Shown: positions 1 to 7,655, counted from the first letter of the stretch. The stretch: 34,508 nt of DNA from Bacteroidota bacterium (GCA_021845665.1 JAJZVO010000046.1:1-34508), one strand, 5' to 3'. A program made the numbers and translations. Notes: generated by a model from the sequence alone, not told the origin.

Positions 1-102
1 GAAAGGGCGCAAAGAGCACAAAGAAAGAGCGATAAATGAATAGATCCCTTCGTGTCCTTCGTGAAAAATCTTCGTGCTCTCGTGGTTGGACTTTTCGGCC
101 GC
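1..102. repeat. Partial snap-back intergenic repeat built from reiterated words
   Basis: The left part repeats CGCAAAGAGCACAAAGAAAG-type words. The right part (about 52-96) repeats CTTCGTGTCC / CTTCGTGAAA / CTTCGTGCTC words, which are approximately the reverse complement of the left arm. The stretch could therefore fold back on itself as a long imperfect hairpin. The left arm is cut by the window edge, so the full size is unknown. Two other elements of the same design but different words lie at 4844-4981 and 7534-7655. No coding potential is seen. Confidence 0.45.
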
Positions 103-122
103 GTCTCTAGCGTCCAATTTTG

Positions 123-154
123 GCAGTCCCGTCGTGAGGCGGGACTGCTCTTTT
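123..154 (+). terminator. Strong hairpin with pyrimidine-rich tail
   Basis: GCAGTCCCG (123-131) pairs perfectly with CGGGACTGC (140-148), and the stem can extend to 11 bp with a GTGA loop. On the plus strand it is followed by CTCTTTTCT, so it could end a plus-strand transcript from outside the window. It also lies 46 bases beyond the stop of the minus-strand glycosidase gene, where it could protect the mRNA 3' end, though the minus-strand side has no U tract. The GTCCCG/CGGGAC core recurs in the palindrome at 2531-2549, so it may instead be a dispersed palindromic repeat. Confidence 0.5.
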
Positions 155-193
155 CTCTCGGATAGCTCCAACCCGCGCGGGGCGGTTGACCAG

Positions 194-2239
194 CTATTTC
201 GAGGGGGCTCCTCGTATACCTTCCACAATTGTCGGAAAAACCGAGATCCGCAACCTCGCGCATCCCATCGGCACGAGGGTAATCTTCTCGACAGGCTCAT
301 CCGATTTCACCGGACTCTCCTGCAATTCTCCGACCATACCGTTGCTCTCCAGTTTCCATTGAGGTATGAGTTTTCCTTCGGCTGTCAATTCAATCGGAGC
401 ACTGTCCAGATCGAACGGCTGTTTCGCCAACGAACCGGTCTTCTCCTCAACTTTGAATGAGCGGGAAGGATCTTCAAGATCTACTACGAGCCCGTAATTC
501 CATTTCGTCGTCGGGAAGACCTCGTATGCCGGCCACTTCTCCGTCCCGCCGTACTTCACCCATTTTTCTCCTATCTTCAGCGAGTAAGCAAGAGGGCCGC
601 GCATCACGGATACGGAGTTCATATCCTTCGTCCAGACCTTCACGGAAATTTCCATCGGAAGTGTAAGCGTAACGACGTCGCTGTTTTTCCATTCTCTCTC
701 GAGAGAAATCCAGCTATCGGGGGACGCGCCGACCTCAACATCTTTCCCGTTAATTTTGACACCCGCGTGCTTGCACCAGCCGGGAACTCGAAGCATCAAT
801 GGAAATTTCACGGGAGAGGATGCGGGGATTTTGAATTCAATCGCTCCCCTGAACGGATAGTCGGTAGCCTCTTCGATCTTCACGCGTGTACCATTTCCAA
901 CCTTCACATCGACACTGCTCGGTGCGTAGAGAACCGCGGCGACACCGTTGCCGCCGGTTGCCATCCAGAGATTTTCGGCGAAGTACGGCCAGCCGAACGC
1001 GACGTTGTGCTGGCAGCATCTGTAATCCCACGGGTCGTACGAGAACATGTCTCCGTCGTTTTCGATCATCGGTGCCTTGTTGGCGGTGTCGAGCTGAACC
1101 TGGTTTGGGGCGGTGAAGTAATGGAGCCCCCTGAGGTCGGGAGTCATGGAAGCGGGAAGAGAATTGAACGCGACGGTCTCGCATCGGTCTGCCCAGATCG
1201 ACTTTCCCGTGACACGCGTGAGCATCTCCGTGCTGTGCATCATCTCGACCATGGTGCACGTTTCGGTAGCCTGTCTCGCGCCGGTGTAACCCACCCGGCA
1301 ATCTTCGTCGGCTCCGTAGAGGCCGCCCGGCACCTGGCCGTATGTATCGATCACAGAATCGTAATTGTCGATCGTAGACTGGAGATATCGTCTGTCTCCA
1401 GTTAACTGGTAATATTCGGCCGGCTCCCTGAATCCTTCGGCGAGATTCACGCCGTGCCATGTCGGGATCCCGCCCTCCCAGTCCGCGGTCCTCTCATGGT
1501 TAACTCGTGCGACATCAAGAAGCCACTTTTCGCCGGTCTGGTTGTACAGCCAGATTATGTGCTCGAGGTTATCGCCGCCGCGCCATTTCTGCCAGCTACC
1601 GGGAAGTATGTTCGCGAGAGGCTGCCTGCTTATCCAGCGGAAGTAATTCGTCATGAACGGGATTACACGCTTGTCGCCTGTCGCCTCGTAATAGCTTCTC
1701 ATCACAAAGAGCATCAGCATGTTCGGCCAGATGTCGTGGTTGGCAAGATTCACGCGGGGTCCGAACCATCCGCTGGAATCCTGGCTCGCGAGCGTCGAGT
1801 CGATCCACTTTGTTGACTCGTCAATGATGCGCTTATTATGAAGTATATAGCCGAGGTCGGTGTATCCTCTCAACCAGTACGGCAGCTCTTCCCAGCCGTA
1901 GTCTCCCTCGCCCTCGCCGTTTGCCCAGGCGCTCACCTTTATGTTGCACCATTTGCTAATCTCGTCGAGGTGTCCCGTGAATCCGTCAGCCATGTAATCG
2001 AGCTGAGTCTTCAACCAGCCTTCCGGTTGGATCGCGCCTATCGGGAGTTTATAAAGCGGGCTTGGGATAAGCGGTTGCCTGTTTCCCTGGTAGAACGCGT
2101 TTGGGACAGCGACGGATGGCGTCTTCAGTACCTTCACGCTCACCTCGTCGCCGCCTGGTTGCTGTTGTCCAGCGGCGACCGAAATGACCGATAGGAAAAG
2201 AAGCATGAATGACGTGACCAGATGATTCCGGTTTTTCAT
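194..2239 (-). CDS. Secreted GH127-family beta-L-arabinofuranosidase (DUF1680)
   Basis: A 681-residue glycoside hydrolase. Residues 1-24 form a Sec signal peptide (positive start, hydrophobic core, cleavage near VAAG/QQ). The rest matches the (alpha/alpha)6-barrel DUF1680/GH127 family, whose characterised members cut terminal beta-L-arabinofuranose with a zinc-bound cysteine nucleophile. The zinc set is visible: Glu326 and Cys328 in ATETC, and Cys408-Cys409 in YRCCQHN. Acidic residues at 311-312 are placed like the family's acid/base. A beta-sandwich region follows from about residue 460. The ATG at 2239 has GAGGAG 7 bases upstream. The gene stands alone, with no SusCD pair or other sugar genes beside it here. 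The likely substrate is plant arabinan, arabinoxylan or hydroxyproline-linked arabinosides; the exact linkage is not readable from sequence. Family call is firm, substrate is inferred. Confidence 0.85.
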   Translation of the reverse strand: MKNRNHLVTSFMLLFLSVISVAAGQQQPGGDEVSVKVLKTPSVAVPNAFYQGNRQPLIPSPLYKLPIGAIQPEGWLKTQLDYMADGFTGHLDEISKWCNIKVSAWANGEGEGDYGWEELPYWLRGYTDLGYILHNKRIIDESTKWIDSTLASQDSSGWFGPRVNLANHDIWPNMLMLFVMRSYYEATGDKRVIPFMTNYFRWISRQPLANILPGSWQKWRGGDNLEHIIWLYNQTGEKWLLDVARVNHERTADWEGGIPTWHGVNLAEGFREPAEYYQLTGDRRYLQSTIDNYDSVIDTYGQVPGGLYGADEDCRVGYTGARQATETCTMVEMMHSTEMLTRVTGKSIWADRCETVAFNSLPASMTPDLRGLHYFTAPNQVQLDTANKAPMIENDGDMFSYDPWDYRCCQHNVAFGWPYFAENLWMATGGNGVAAVLYAPSSVDVKVGNGTRVKIEEATDYPFRGAIEFKIPASSPVKFPLMLRVPGWCKHAGVKINGKDVEVGASPDSWISLEREWKNSDVVTLTLPMEISVKVWTKDMNSVSVMRGPLAYSLKIGEKWVKYGGTEKWPAYEVFPTTKWNYGLVVDLEDPSRSFKVEEKTGSLAKQPFDLDSAPIELTAEGKLIPQWKLESNGMVGELQESPVKSDEPVEKITLVPMGCARLRISVFPTIVEGIRGAPSK

Positions 2240-2559
2240 GAGCTCACTCCTCGTTGGCAGGCTTCTGCGGACTGAATAGTCGAATAGTGGTTAAATCTAT
2301 TCCATAAACAGAGAGCAATTATTTGTCAGAGACATAAAAGCTTCTTCACACTTCACGCCGAAGGTCCGGCCTCGACGATCACAAATCTGACTGCCCGGCC
2401 GGGGAGCAGTGTCTCTTGAACAAGCGCTCCTCCAACTATCATTTGCTAATTCCATCAAGGAAGAAACCGGCGAAGTGCTCATTCCAATCCGCAGGATCCT
2501 TCGGACAATAATCTTGGCTGCACTTTGTTTGTCCCGCCTGGGGCGGGATTGGAATGGCA
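2240..2559. other. Intergenic stretch with a GTCCCGCC palindrome, no supported gene
   Basis: It holds the glycosidase ribosome-binding site and presumably its promoter, near 2240-2300. At 2531-2549 a GTCCCGCC-TGG-GGCGGGAT palindrome lies just beyond the end of the broken DUF5615 gene and resembles the core of the 123-148 hairpin. An 87-codon minus-strand frame crosses the region but has no recognisable domain and no good start, so I do not call it a gene. Confidence 0.4.
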
Positions 2560-2922
2560 CTAGCTTTCCTTTCCTCGAATGCGAATAGTCTCCTCTTCAA
2601 CTATCCACAGACGTTGGTCGACCGGTTCGGCTTCGATCGCCGAGAGAACCCTGGTGAACACCTTCACGACATGCGTTTTCCCCTGATTCCTGACTCTGAG
2701 GACGATGATTCCACTGGATTCTTCCGGCGGGTAAGCGCCGATATTCGAGAAATCTGTATCCAGACTGACAAGAACGCGATTCTCTTCCTTGCACAACCTC
2801 ACAAGGCTTCGATCATCAATGCCCTTGAGTTGCTAGCCGGCTACCGTTTTAGCATCGTGTCCCTTGTCAAGCAGGGACTGTGCGATTTCGACGGGCAGAT
2901 TTTCATCAATCTTGAATCGCAC
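2560..2922 (-). pseudogene. DUF5615 PIN-like toxin, broken by an in-frame TAG
   Basis: Reading from GTG at 2922 gives 120 residues that cover a full DUF5615 (PIN-like) protein, except that codon 30 (2833-2835) is TAG where the family has a sense codon. Before the stop are the N-terminal strand with the acidic motif FKIDENLP and the first helix. After it come IDDRSLVRLC, the conserved LVSLDTDFSN acidic motif, SSGIIVLR, and the C-terminal WIVEEETIRIR. DUF5615 proteins are putative ribonuclease toxins usually encoded beside a DUF433 partner, and a DUF433 remnant lies directly upstream in the same direction. The stop makes the toxin inactive unless it is read through or re-initiated at GTG 2802. 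A sequencing error is a possible alternative. Confidence 0.75.
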
Positions 2923-2928
2923 TTGTCA

Positions 2929-3099
<171 letters not shown>

Positions 3100-3138
3100 T
3101 TATCATGATTCCAATTGTTCCTCGGCAATCAATCGATA

Positions 3139-3164
3139 ATTCCACTATTCCAGCATTCCATTCC
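3139..3164. repeat. Short degenerate ATTCCA word repeat
   Basis: ATTCCACT-ATTCCAGC-ATTCCATTCC is an 8-base word repeated about three times just beyond the stop of the aldehyde dehydrogenase gene. It resembles one arm of the word-repeat hairpins elsewhere in the window, but no matching second arm is seen. Confidence 0.4.
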
Positions 3165-3171
3165 TCCGTCT

Positions 3172-4806
3172 CTACTTCTCTTGCATAAACGGATACCGGT
3201 AGTTCTTTGGAGGAACGAGGTTCTCCTTCGTGCTTCTTGGCGACATCCACCGCACCATGTTGAGGAAGCTGCCGGCCTTGTCGTTCGTCCCGCTCGCACG
3301 CGCGCCGCCGAACGGCTGCTGCCCGACGACTGCGCCGGTCGGTTTGTCGTTGATGTAGAAGTTGCCCGACGCATTGATAAGTATCCTGTTCGCGGTCGCG
3401 ACCGCGTACCTGTCGTGCGCGAAAACCGCTCCTGTCAGCGCGTAAGGCGAGGTCTCGTCGCAGAGATGGAGCGTCTCCTCGTACTTGTCGTCGTCATAAA
3501 CGTATATAGTCATGACAGGTCCGAAGATCTCCTCTTCCATCGTCTTGAAGTGCGGGTTCTTCGCGCGTACGATCGTCGGCTCGATGAAATATCCCTTCGA
3601 GTCGTCGTAGTTTCCGCCGGAGACGATTTCCGCGTCGCTCGACTTCTTCGCGTAATCGATGTACCCGGTTATGGTCGTGAAGGCGCCTTTGTCGATCACC
3701 GCGTTCATGAAGTTGCTGAAGTCGCGCGGGTCGCCCATCTTCACTGTTTTCAGTTCCTTCACCATGTAATCCTTCAGATCGGCCCAGAGCGATTTCGGAA
3801 TGTACGAGCGCGACGCGGCCGAACATTTCTGTCCCTGGTACTCGAACGCGCCGCGGATGATTGCGACGCCGAGCTCTTCAATGTCGGCGCTCTTGTGGGC
3901 GAAGATGAAGTCTTTGCCGCCAGTCTCGCCGACGATCCTCGGATAAGACTTGTAATTCGCGATGTTCGTCCCGACGGTCTTCCACATATCCTGGAACACT
4001 GATGTGCTTCCGGTGAAGTGGATTCCGGCGAGGTAAGGCGAGGTCATTGCCGGCCGTCCGACGGCTCCGCCCGGACCCGGTACAAAGTTGATCACTCCGG
4101 GCGGGACTCCGGCTTCTTTAAGTATCTGCATGATATGGTATGCCGAATAGACCGCACTCGAAGCGGGCTTGGAGAGGACGACGTTCCCGACCATCGCGGG
4201 CGCAGTCGGCAGATTGCCTGCGATCGATGTGAAATTAAAAGGCGATACCGCGAAGATAAATCCTTCGAGCGCACGGTATTCCATCTTGTTTCGCACGTCC
4301 ATCGGGGAGTGGGGCGGCTGCTGCTCGAAGAGCTGCATCGCGTAGTAGGCATTGAAGCGGAAGAAGTCGGTCAGCTCCGCCGCGGCGTCTATCTCTGCCT
4401 GGAATACATTCTTGCTCTGGCCGAGCATCGTTGCCGCGTTAAGTGTGTCGCGCCACGGTCCGGAGAGAAGCGCGGCGGCCTTCATGAATATCGAGAGCCG
4501 CTCTTCCCAGTCGAGCGCCGCCCATGCCGTCCGCGCGGCGAGGGCCGCCTGGATCGCCATGTTGACTTCCTTCTCGCCAGCCTGGTGATAAGTGGCAATG
4601 ACCGTTTTGTGGTCGTGCGGAAGAACACACTTCGCGATCTTACCGGTTTTAGTTTCTTCGCCGCCAATTATCAGCGGGATCTCGATCTGCTTGCCCTGCA
4701 TCTCTTCAAGTTTTGCTTTCAGAGACGCCCGCTCGGGTGAACCGGGGAGATAATTCTTCACCGGCTCGTTGGGCGGCATCGGTATTTCGTACTTTGCGTT
4801 TGGCAT
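3172..4806 (-). CDS. L-glutamate gamma-semialdehyde (P5C / 3-hydroxy-P5C) dehydrogenase, ALDH4 type
   Basis: A 544-residue NAD-dependent aldehyde dehydrogenase, close in length and motif order to mitochondrial ALDH4A1 rather than to the dehydrogenase half of PutA. The general-base Glu294 is in VGETGGKDF and the nucleophile Cys328 is in GQKCSAASRS. Cofactor-side motifs FAVSPFNFTSIAGN (about 185-198) and FTGSTSVF (264-271) are present, as is EEIFGPVMTIYVY near the C-terminal part. It oxidises glutamate semialdehyde to glutamate; ALDH4 enzymes also turn 4-hydroxyglutamate semialdehyde, from hydroxyproline, into 4-hydroxyglutamate. AAGGAG lies 10 bases before the ATG. It is the last of four same-strand genes (PRODH, HOGA-like, aminotransferase, this one), which suggests a combined proline/hydroxyproline breakdown role. 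Confidence 0.92.
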   Translation of the reverse strand: MPNAKYEIPMPPNEPVKNYLPGSPERASLKAKLEEMQGKQIEIPLIIGGEETKTGKIAKCVLPHDHKTVIATYHQAGEKEVNMAIQAALAARTAWAALDWEERLSIFMKAAALLSGPWRDTLNAATMLGQSKNVFQAEIDAAAELTDFFRFNAYYAMQLFEQQPPHSPMDVRNKMEYRALEGFIFAVSPFNFTSIAGNLPTAPAMVGNVVLSKPASSAVYSAYHIMQILKEAGVPPGVINFVPGPGGAVGRPAMTSPYLAGIHFTGSTSVFQDMWKTVGTNIANYKSYPRIVGETGGKDFIFAHKSADIEELGVAIIRGAFEYQGQKCSAASRSYIPKSLWADLKDYMVKELKTVKMGDPRDFSNFMNAVIDKGAFTTITGYIDYAKKSSDAEIVSGGNYDDSKGYFIEPTIVRAKNPHFKTMEEEIFGPVMTIYVYDDDKYEETLHLCDETSPYALTGAVFAHDRYAVATANRILINASGNFYINDKPTGAVVGQQPFGGARASGTNDKAGSFLNMVRWMSPRSTKENLVPPKNYRYPFMQEK

Positions 4807-4843
4807 TTCTGACTTTCTCCTTGTTTAATCCTCAGCGAAACTA

Positions 4844-4981
4844 AGTTCCAAACACCAAATTCCAAGTTCCAAACATACGTCAAGTTCCAAAATCAAAATC
4901 TGGAATAATTGCTACCCGTACAGAATTAGCCTTTAATTCTTGGCTATTTGGAACTTCCTTAGAGCTTGGTGTTTGGAAGTT
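4844..4981. repeat. Long imperfect inverted repeat of CCAAATTCC words
   Basis: The left arm (about 4844-4873) reads TTCCAAACACCAA... AAGTTCCAAA. The right arm (about 4947-4981), reverse-complemented, reads TTCCAAACACCAA... AAGTTCCAAA, with a few mismatched bases between. About 73 bases separate the arms, and these contain another CAAGTTCCAAAATC copy. The element fills the 188-base gap between the aminotransferase and aldehyde dehydrogenase genes. It could form an RNA or DNA stem in the operon transcript, acting on attenuation or mRNA stability, or be a dispersed repeat. No coding content is seen. Confidence 0.7.
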
Positions 4982-4994
4982 GGAGCTTACTGTT

Positions 4995-6107
4995 TCAGAG
5001 TGCATCTTTGAGAGCCTTGAGACACAATTTAATATTCTTCTCATTTGAAGTGTAGCCCATCAAACCGATCCGCCAGATTTTCCCGGCAAGCTGCCCGAGC
5101 CCGGCGCCGATCTCGATATTATACTTGTTAAGAAGGTGGTCTCTCACCGCAGCTTCGTTGACTCCATCCGGAACGGTGACAATCGCGAGTTCCGGGAGGC
5201 TCGACTCGCCGGTGACAAAGCTTTTGAGTCCGATCTTCTCGAGTCCCGCGCGGAACATCGCGGCGTTCTTTTCGTGACGCGCCCACGCTTTATCGAGTCC
5301 TTCCTCCTGCACGAGAAGAAGCGCCTCGTGAAGGCCGTACAGCGCGTTGATGGGAGCGGTGTGGTGGTACGTCCGTTTCGCGCCGCTCCAGTAACTCAGA
5401 ATGAGGCTGACATCCATGAACCAGCTGCTGACTTTTGTCTTTCTTTTCTTCACATAGTCCACCGCCCGATCGTTGAAAGTGATCGGCGAAAGACCGGGCG
5501 GGCACGACAGGCACTTCTGGCTTCCTGAATAAACGACGTCCAGCTCCCAGTCATCCACCTTAACGGGTATTCCGCCGAACGAAGTTACGGTGTCGGCAAT
5601 CGTGAGACATCCGTACTTGTGCGCGACCTTCGAGAGCGCAGCTATATCCGAGCGAGCGCCGGTCGAAGTCTCTGCGTGAACGAAGGCGACGACTTTCACA
5701 TCTTTGTTCTTGGACAGCGTGTCCTCGAGTTTTGCCGGATCGATCGGCTGGCCCCATGGGGCATCGACGACGACCGGGATTCCGCCGTGGCGTTCGACCA
5801 TTTCACGTATGCGTCCCCCGAAGGCGCCGTTCACGCAGACGGCGACTTTCATTCCGGGTTCAACCATGTTGGCAACGGCCGCCTCCATGCCGAGCGAGCC
5901 CGGACCTGAGATCGGGAACGTCACTTCGTTCTTCGTCAGGAACGTGTCCCTGAGGAGAACCTTCAGCTCGTCCATCATGCGTATGAATTCCGGGTCGAGG
6001 TGGCCGATTGTCGGACGCGCCATTGCCTGCAGAACTCTTGGATGAACGTTCGATGGGCCGGGCCCCATGAGGATCCTGTCGGGAGGACGAAAGGAATTAA
6101 TTTTCAT
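4995..6107 (-). CDS. Class V alanine/serine-glyoxylate aminotransferase
   Basis: A 370-residue PLP enzyme of the AGXT/serine-glyoxylate family. It starts with the family hallmark LMGPGPSNVHP. SGPGSLGMEAA near residue 68-77 binds the PLP phosphate, Asp172 in IADTVTSFGG contacts the ring nitrogen, and Lys198 in YSGSQKCLSCPPG forms the internal aldimine. An Arg near the C-terminus (KIWRIGLMG) is placed to hold the substrate carboxylate. It would convert glyoxylate plus alanine or serine to glycine plus pyruvate or hydroxypyruvate. I chose ATG 6107 because AGGAG sits 6 bases upstream; an in-frame start at 6155 adds 16 residues that overlap the DUF559 remnant and look unrelated. Its place beside a HOGA-like aldolase, which would make glyoxylate, supports glyoxylate as the amino acceptor. 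Confidence 0.88.
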   Translation of the reverse strand: MKINSFRPPDRILMGPGPSNVHPRVLQAMARPTIGHLDPEFIRMMDELKVLLRDTFLTKNEVTFPISGPGSLGMEAAVANMVEPGMKVAVCVNGAFGGRIREMVERHGGIPVVVDAPWGQPIDPAKLEDTLSKNKDVKVVAFVHAETSTGARSDIAALSKVAHKYGCLTIADTVTSFGGIPVKVDDWELDVVYSGSQKCLSCPPGLSPITFNDRAVDYVKKRKTKVSSWFMDVSLILSYWSGAKRTYHHTAPINALYGLHEALLLVQEEGLDKAWARHEKNAAMFRAGLEKIGLKSFVTGESSLPELAIVTVPDGVNEAAVRDHLLNKYNIEIGAGLGQLAGKIWRIGLMGYTSNEKNIKLCLKALKDAL

Positions 6108-6132
6108 GTGCATCTCCTGGTCTTTTTCAGCT

Positions 6133-6552
6133 TTAGAGACAGCCGTCAACATCACCCTCTCCCAAACCCTCTCCGTTCAAGGGAGAGGGGGCTTGCGACG
6201 CAGACAACCGAGCGGAAGCGTGTTCGAGTATATTCAGAATAACACCATCGGTGCTCGACATGATTTCATTATTGCTGAATCTCAAAACTTCGAATCCATG
6301 TTCACGCAGCCAACTGTCTCTATCGGCGTCTTTCTTCTTTTGTTCACCTTCATAGTGCTGGCGGCCGTCGGCTTCAACGATCAGCTTTTTTTCAAAGCAG
6401 ACAAAGTCGGCGATGAAAGGCCCGATTCGCTGCTGTCTTCTAAACTTCAGACCTTCCACTTGTTTACCTCAAAGAACTTTCCACAACTTCTTCTCCGAGT
6501 CGGTCATGCGCTTCCGGAGACCGCGAGCGATAGGAGTCAGTCGGCTCTTCAT
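6133..6552 (-). pseudogene. DUF559 endonuclease-like gene, broken by an in-frame TGA
   Basis: From ATG 6552, with GGAGGA 8 bases upstream, the frame encodes 139 residues of a DUF559 protein, a small restriction-like (Vsr-related) nuclease fold. Codon 28 (6469-6471) is TGA where an Arg (CGA) is likely. Before the stop is MTDSEKKLWKVL; after it come EGLKFRRQQRIGPFIADFVC, KLIVEADGRQH (catalytic-type E-x-D region), and the helix DRDSWLREHGFEVLRF. The C-terminus ends in PSPLNGEGLGEG, encoded by a palindrome. Re-initiation at GTG 6459 would give a 108-residue piece lacking the N-terminal helix. The gene sits between inverted GGGAGAGG-type palindromes (6151-6190 and 6562-6587) and interrupts an otherwise metabolic operon, which suggests insertion. 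Confidence 0.75.
6151..6190. repeat. Palindromic left end of the DUF559 cassette
   Basis: ATCACCCTCTCCC (6151-6163) leads into CCCTCTCC-GTTCAAG-GGAGAGGG (6167-6189), an 8-bp hairpin. It encodes the PSPLNGEG tail of the DUF559 protein on the other strand. The same motif, ATCACCCTCCC with a smaller hairpin, appears in opposite orientation at 6562-6587, so the pair resembles terminal inverted repeats. Confidence 0.55.
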
Positions 6553-6561
6553 TCCGATGAT

Positions 6562-6587
6562 CCTCCTTCAATTAAAGGGAGGGTGAT
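6562..6587. repeat. Palindromic right end of the DUF559 cassette
   Basis: CCTCCTT (6562-6568) pairs with AAGGGAGG (6575-6582), and the minus strand from 6587 reads ATCACCCTCCCTTTAATT. This is the inverted counterpart of the 6151-6190 end. It also contains the GGAGGA ribosome-binding site of the DUF559 gene. I see no clear target-site duplication just outside either end. Confidence 0.5.
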
Positions 6588-6617
6588 TACTGCCAGGAAG
6601 CATTTCCAACCACCGAC

Positions 6618-7499
6618 CTATTCAAGCAGTCCGGCAGTCTTTAGAATCGATTTCATATTCTCCCGTTCCCGGTCGCCGAGCGGCGCAAGCGGGCTTCTCG
6701 GCTCACCGCCGAAATAACCGAGCATATCCATGGCGGCCTTCAAGCCCGGTACGCCGTACTTTGAAGTCACTGCTTTGTTGACGGGAATCAGCTTCTTTTG
6801 AAGTGCCGAAGCCTCCTGATGCCGGCCGGCTTCAAAGAGCCGCTGAACCTCCACGCATTCTTCCGCCGCGATGTTGGCGAGCGCAAGTATGCCGGCCGTT
6901 GCACCAGCCGCAAGCCCGGGGTATAAGACGGATGCTGTGCCGACGATGACGGAGAAATCTTTGGGAACGGATGCGATCATCTCGGCGGTCTGTGCCGCAT
7001 TCTCAGAGCTGTTCTTGAGTCCGGCGATGTTCCCGTGTTTCGCGAGTTCAGCAACCGCGTCTGCTTGAATATCAACACCCGTAAACTTCGGCACGTTATA
7101 AATGACAATAGGAATCTTCGTTTTGTCTGCCACTTCAGTGAAGTATCTCACGAATGCAGCACCGTTCATCTGTCCCTTGTAGAAAGATGGAGTCAGAACC
7201 AGCGCGTAATCGGCACCGCGATCCGCAGCGTCGTTAGAAAGCGCAACGGCCTCCTTAATCGAATCCGATCCTGTCCCGGCGAGGAGCGACATTCCTGAAG
7301 CAAGACTCTTCTTTGCCGCCTCGACCAATTTCAATTTCTCGTCACGCGTGAGGTACGCGCTCTCGCCGTTGGAACCCATGACGACGTAGCCGCTGAGACC
7401 GCTCTTGTTCCAGCGTTTGATATTGTCCGCAAGTTTGTCGTAGGCCACCTCTCCACTAAAGAAAGGAGTGGTGACGGGAGGCATTATACCTTTGATCAT
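6618..7499 (-). CDS. 4-hydroxy-2-oxoglutarate aldolase-like (DHDPS/NAL superfamily)
   Basis: A 293-residue TIM-barrel class I aldolase. The Schiff-base Lys162 is in IAGLKNSSEN, the catalytic Tyr134 in IVIYNVPKFTG, and the carboxylate-binding loop is GSNGE (42-46). Among superfamily members it resembles animal HOGA1 most: PVTTPF near the start, TPSFYKGQM around 103-111, and the C-terminal KYGVPGLKAAMDMLGYFGG with R-x-PL. HOGA splits 4-hydroxy-2-oxoglutarate into pyruvate and glyoxylate, the last step of hydroxyproline breakdown in mitochondria. The neighbours (PRODH upstream, glyoxylate aminotransferase and ALDH4 downstream) fit that job far better than lysine biosynthesis. GAGGAAA precedes the ATG by 7 bases. 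The superfamily is certain; HOGA activity is inferred from motif similarity and context. Confidence 0.8.
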   Translation of the reverse strand: MIKGIMPPVTTPFFSGEVAYDKLADNIKRWNKSGLSGYVVMGSNGESAYLTRDEKLKLVEAAKKSLASGMSLLAGTGSDSIKEAVALSNDAADRGADYALVLTPSFYKGQMNGAAFVRYFTEVADKTKIPIVIYNVPKFTGVDIQADAVAELAKHGNIAGLKNSSENAAQTAEMIASVPKDFSVIVGTASVLYPGLAAGATAGILALANIAAEECVEVQRLFEAGRHQEASALQKKLIPVNKAVTSKYGVPGLKAAMDMLGYFGGEPRSPLAPLGDRERENMKSILKTAGLLE

Positions 7500-7533
7500 T
7501 TTTTCGTTTCCTCAAAGCAATAAGACAAAATCC

Positions 7534-7655
7534 TAAATTCGAATCCCTAAATCCTAAACAAATCCAAAATACAAATTCTAAAACCAACAATTCGGCCATT
7601 CGGGTTGGCGATTTTGAATTTTGAAAATTGTTTAGAGTTTCGGATTTCGAATTTA
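7534..7655. repeat. Long imperfect inverted repeat of AAATTCGAATCC words
   Basis: The left arm (7534-7588) begins TAAATTCGAATCCCTAAATC and ends ACCAAC. The right arm (7604-7655), reverse-complemented, begins TAAATTCGAAATCCGAAACT and ends GCCAAC, aligning along about 52 bases with scattered mismatches. The 15-base centre is AATTCGGCCATTCGG. It fills most of the 195-base gap between the proline dehydrogenase and HOGA-like genes, so it would lie in their shared transcript. Same architecture as 4844-4981 but different sequence. Confidence 0.7.

Noticed and set aside
2297-2560. 87-codon minus-strand frame
   Set aside because: It is Arg/Ser-rich with no domain, overlaps a palindrome and lacks a convincing start.
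2833-2835. Programmed readthrough or recoding of TAG in DUF5615, and of TGA in DUF559
   Set aside because: The stops fall where ordinary residues are expected, no selenocysteine-type element is seen, and other genes here use TAG and TGA as normal stops. Decay or error is simpler.
3115-4002. 295-codon plus-strand frame opposite the aldehyde dehydrogenase
   Set aside because: The antisense strand encodes a complete ALDH with catalytic residues; the plus-strand product is Arg/Val-rich with no motif.
6618-7499. Calling the aldolase DapA (dihydrodipicolinate synthase)
   Set aside because: The fold is shared, but the HOGA1-like C-terminal motif and the PRODH/aminotransferase/ALDH4 context fit 4-hydroxy-2-oxoglutarate aldolase better. 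Kept as an alternative only.
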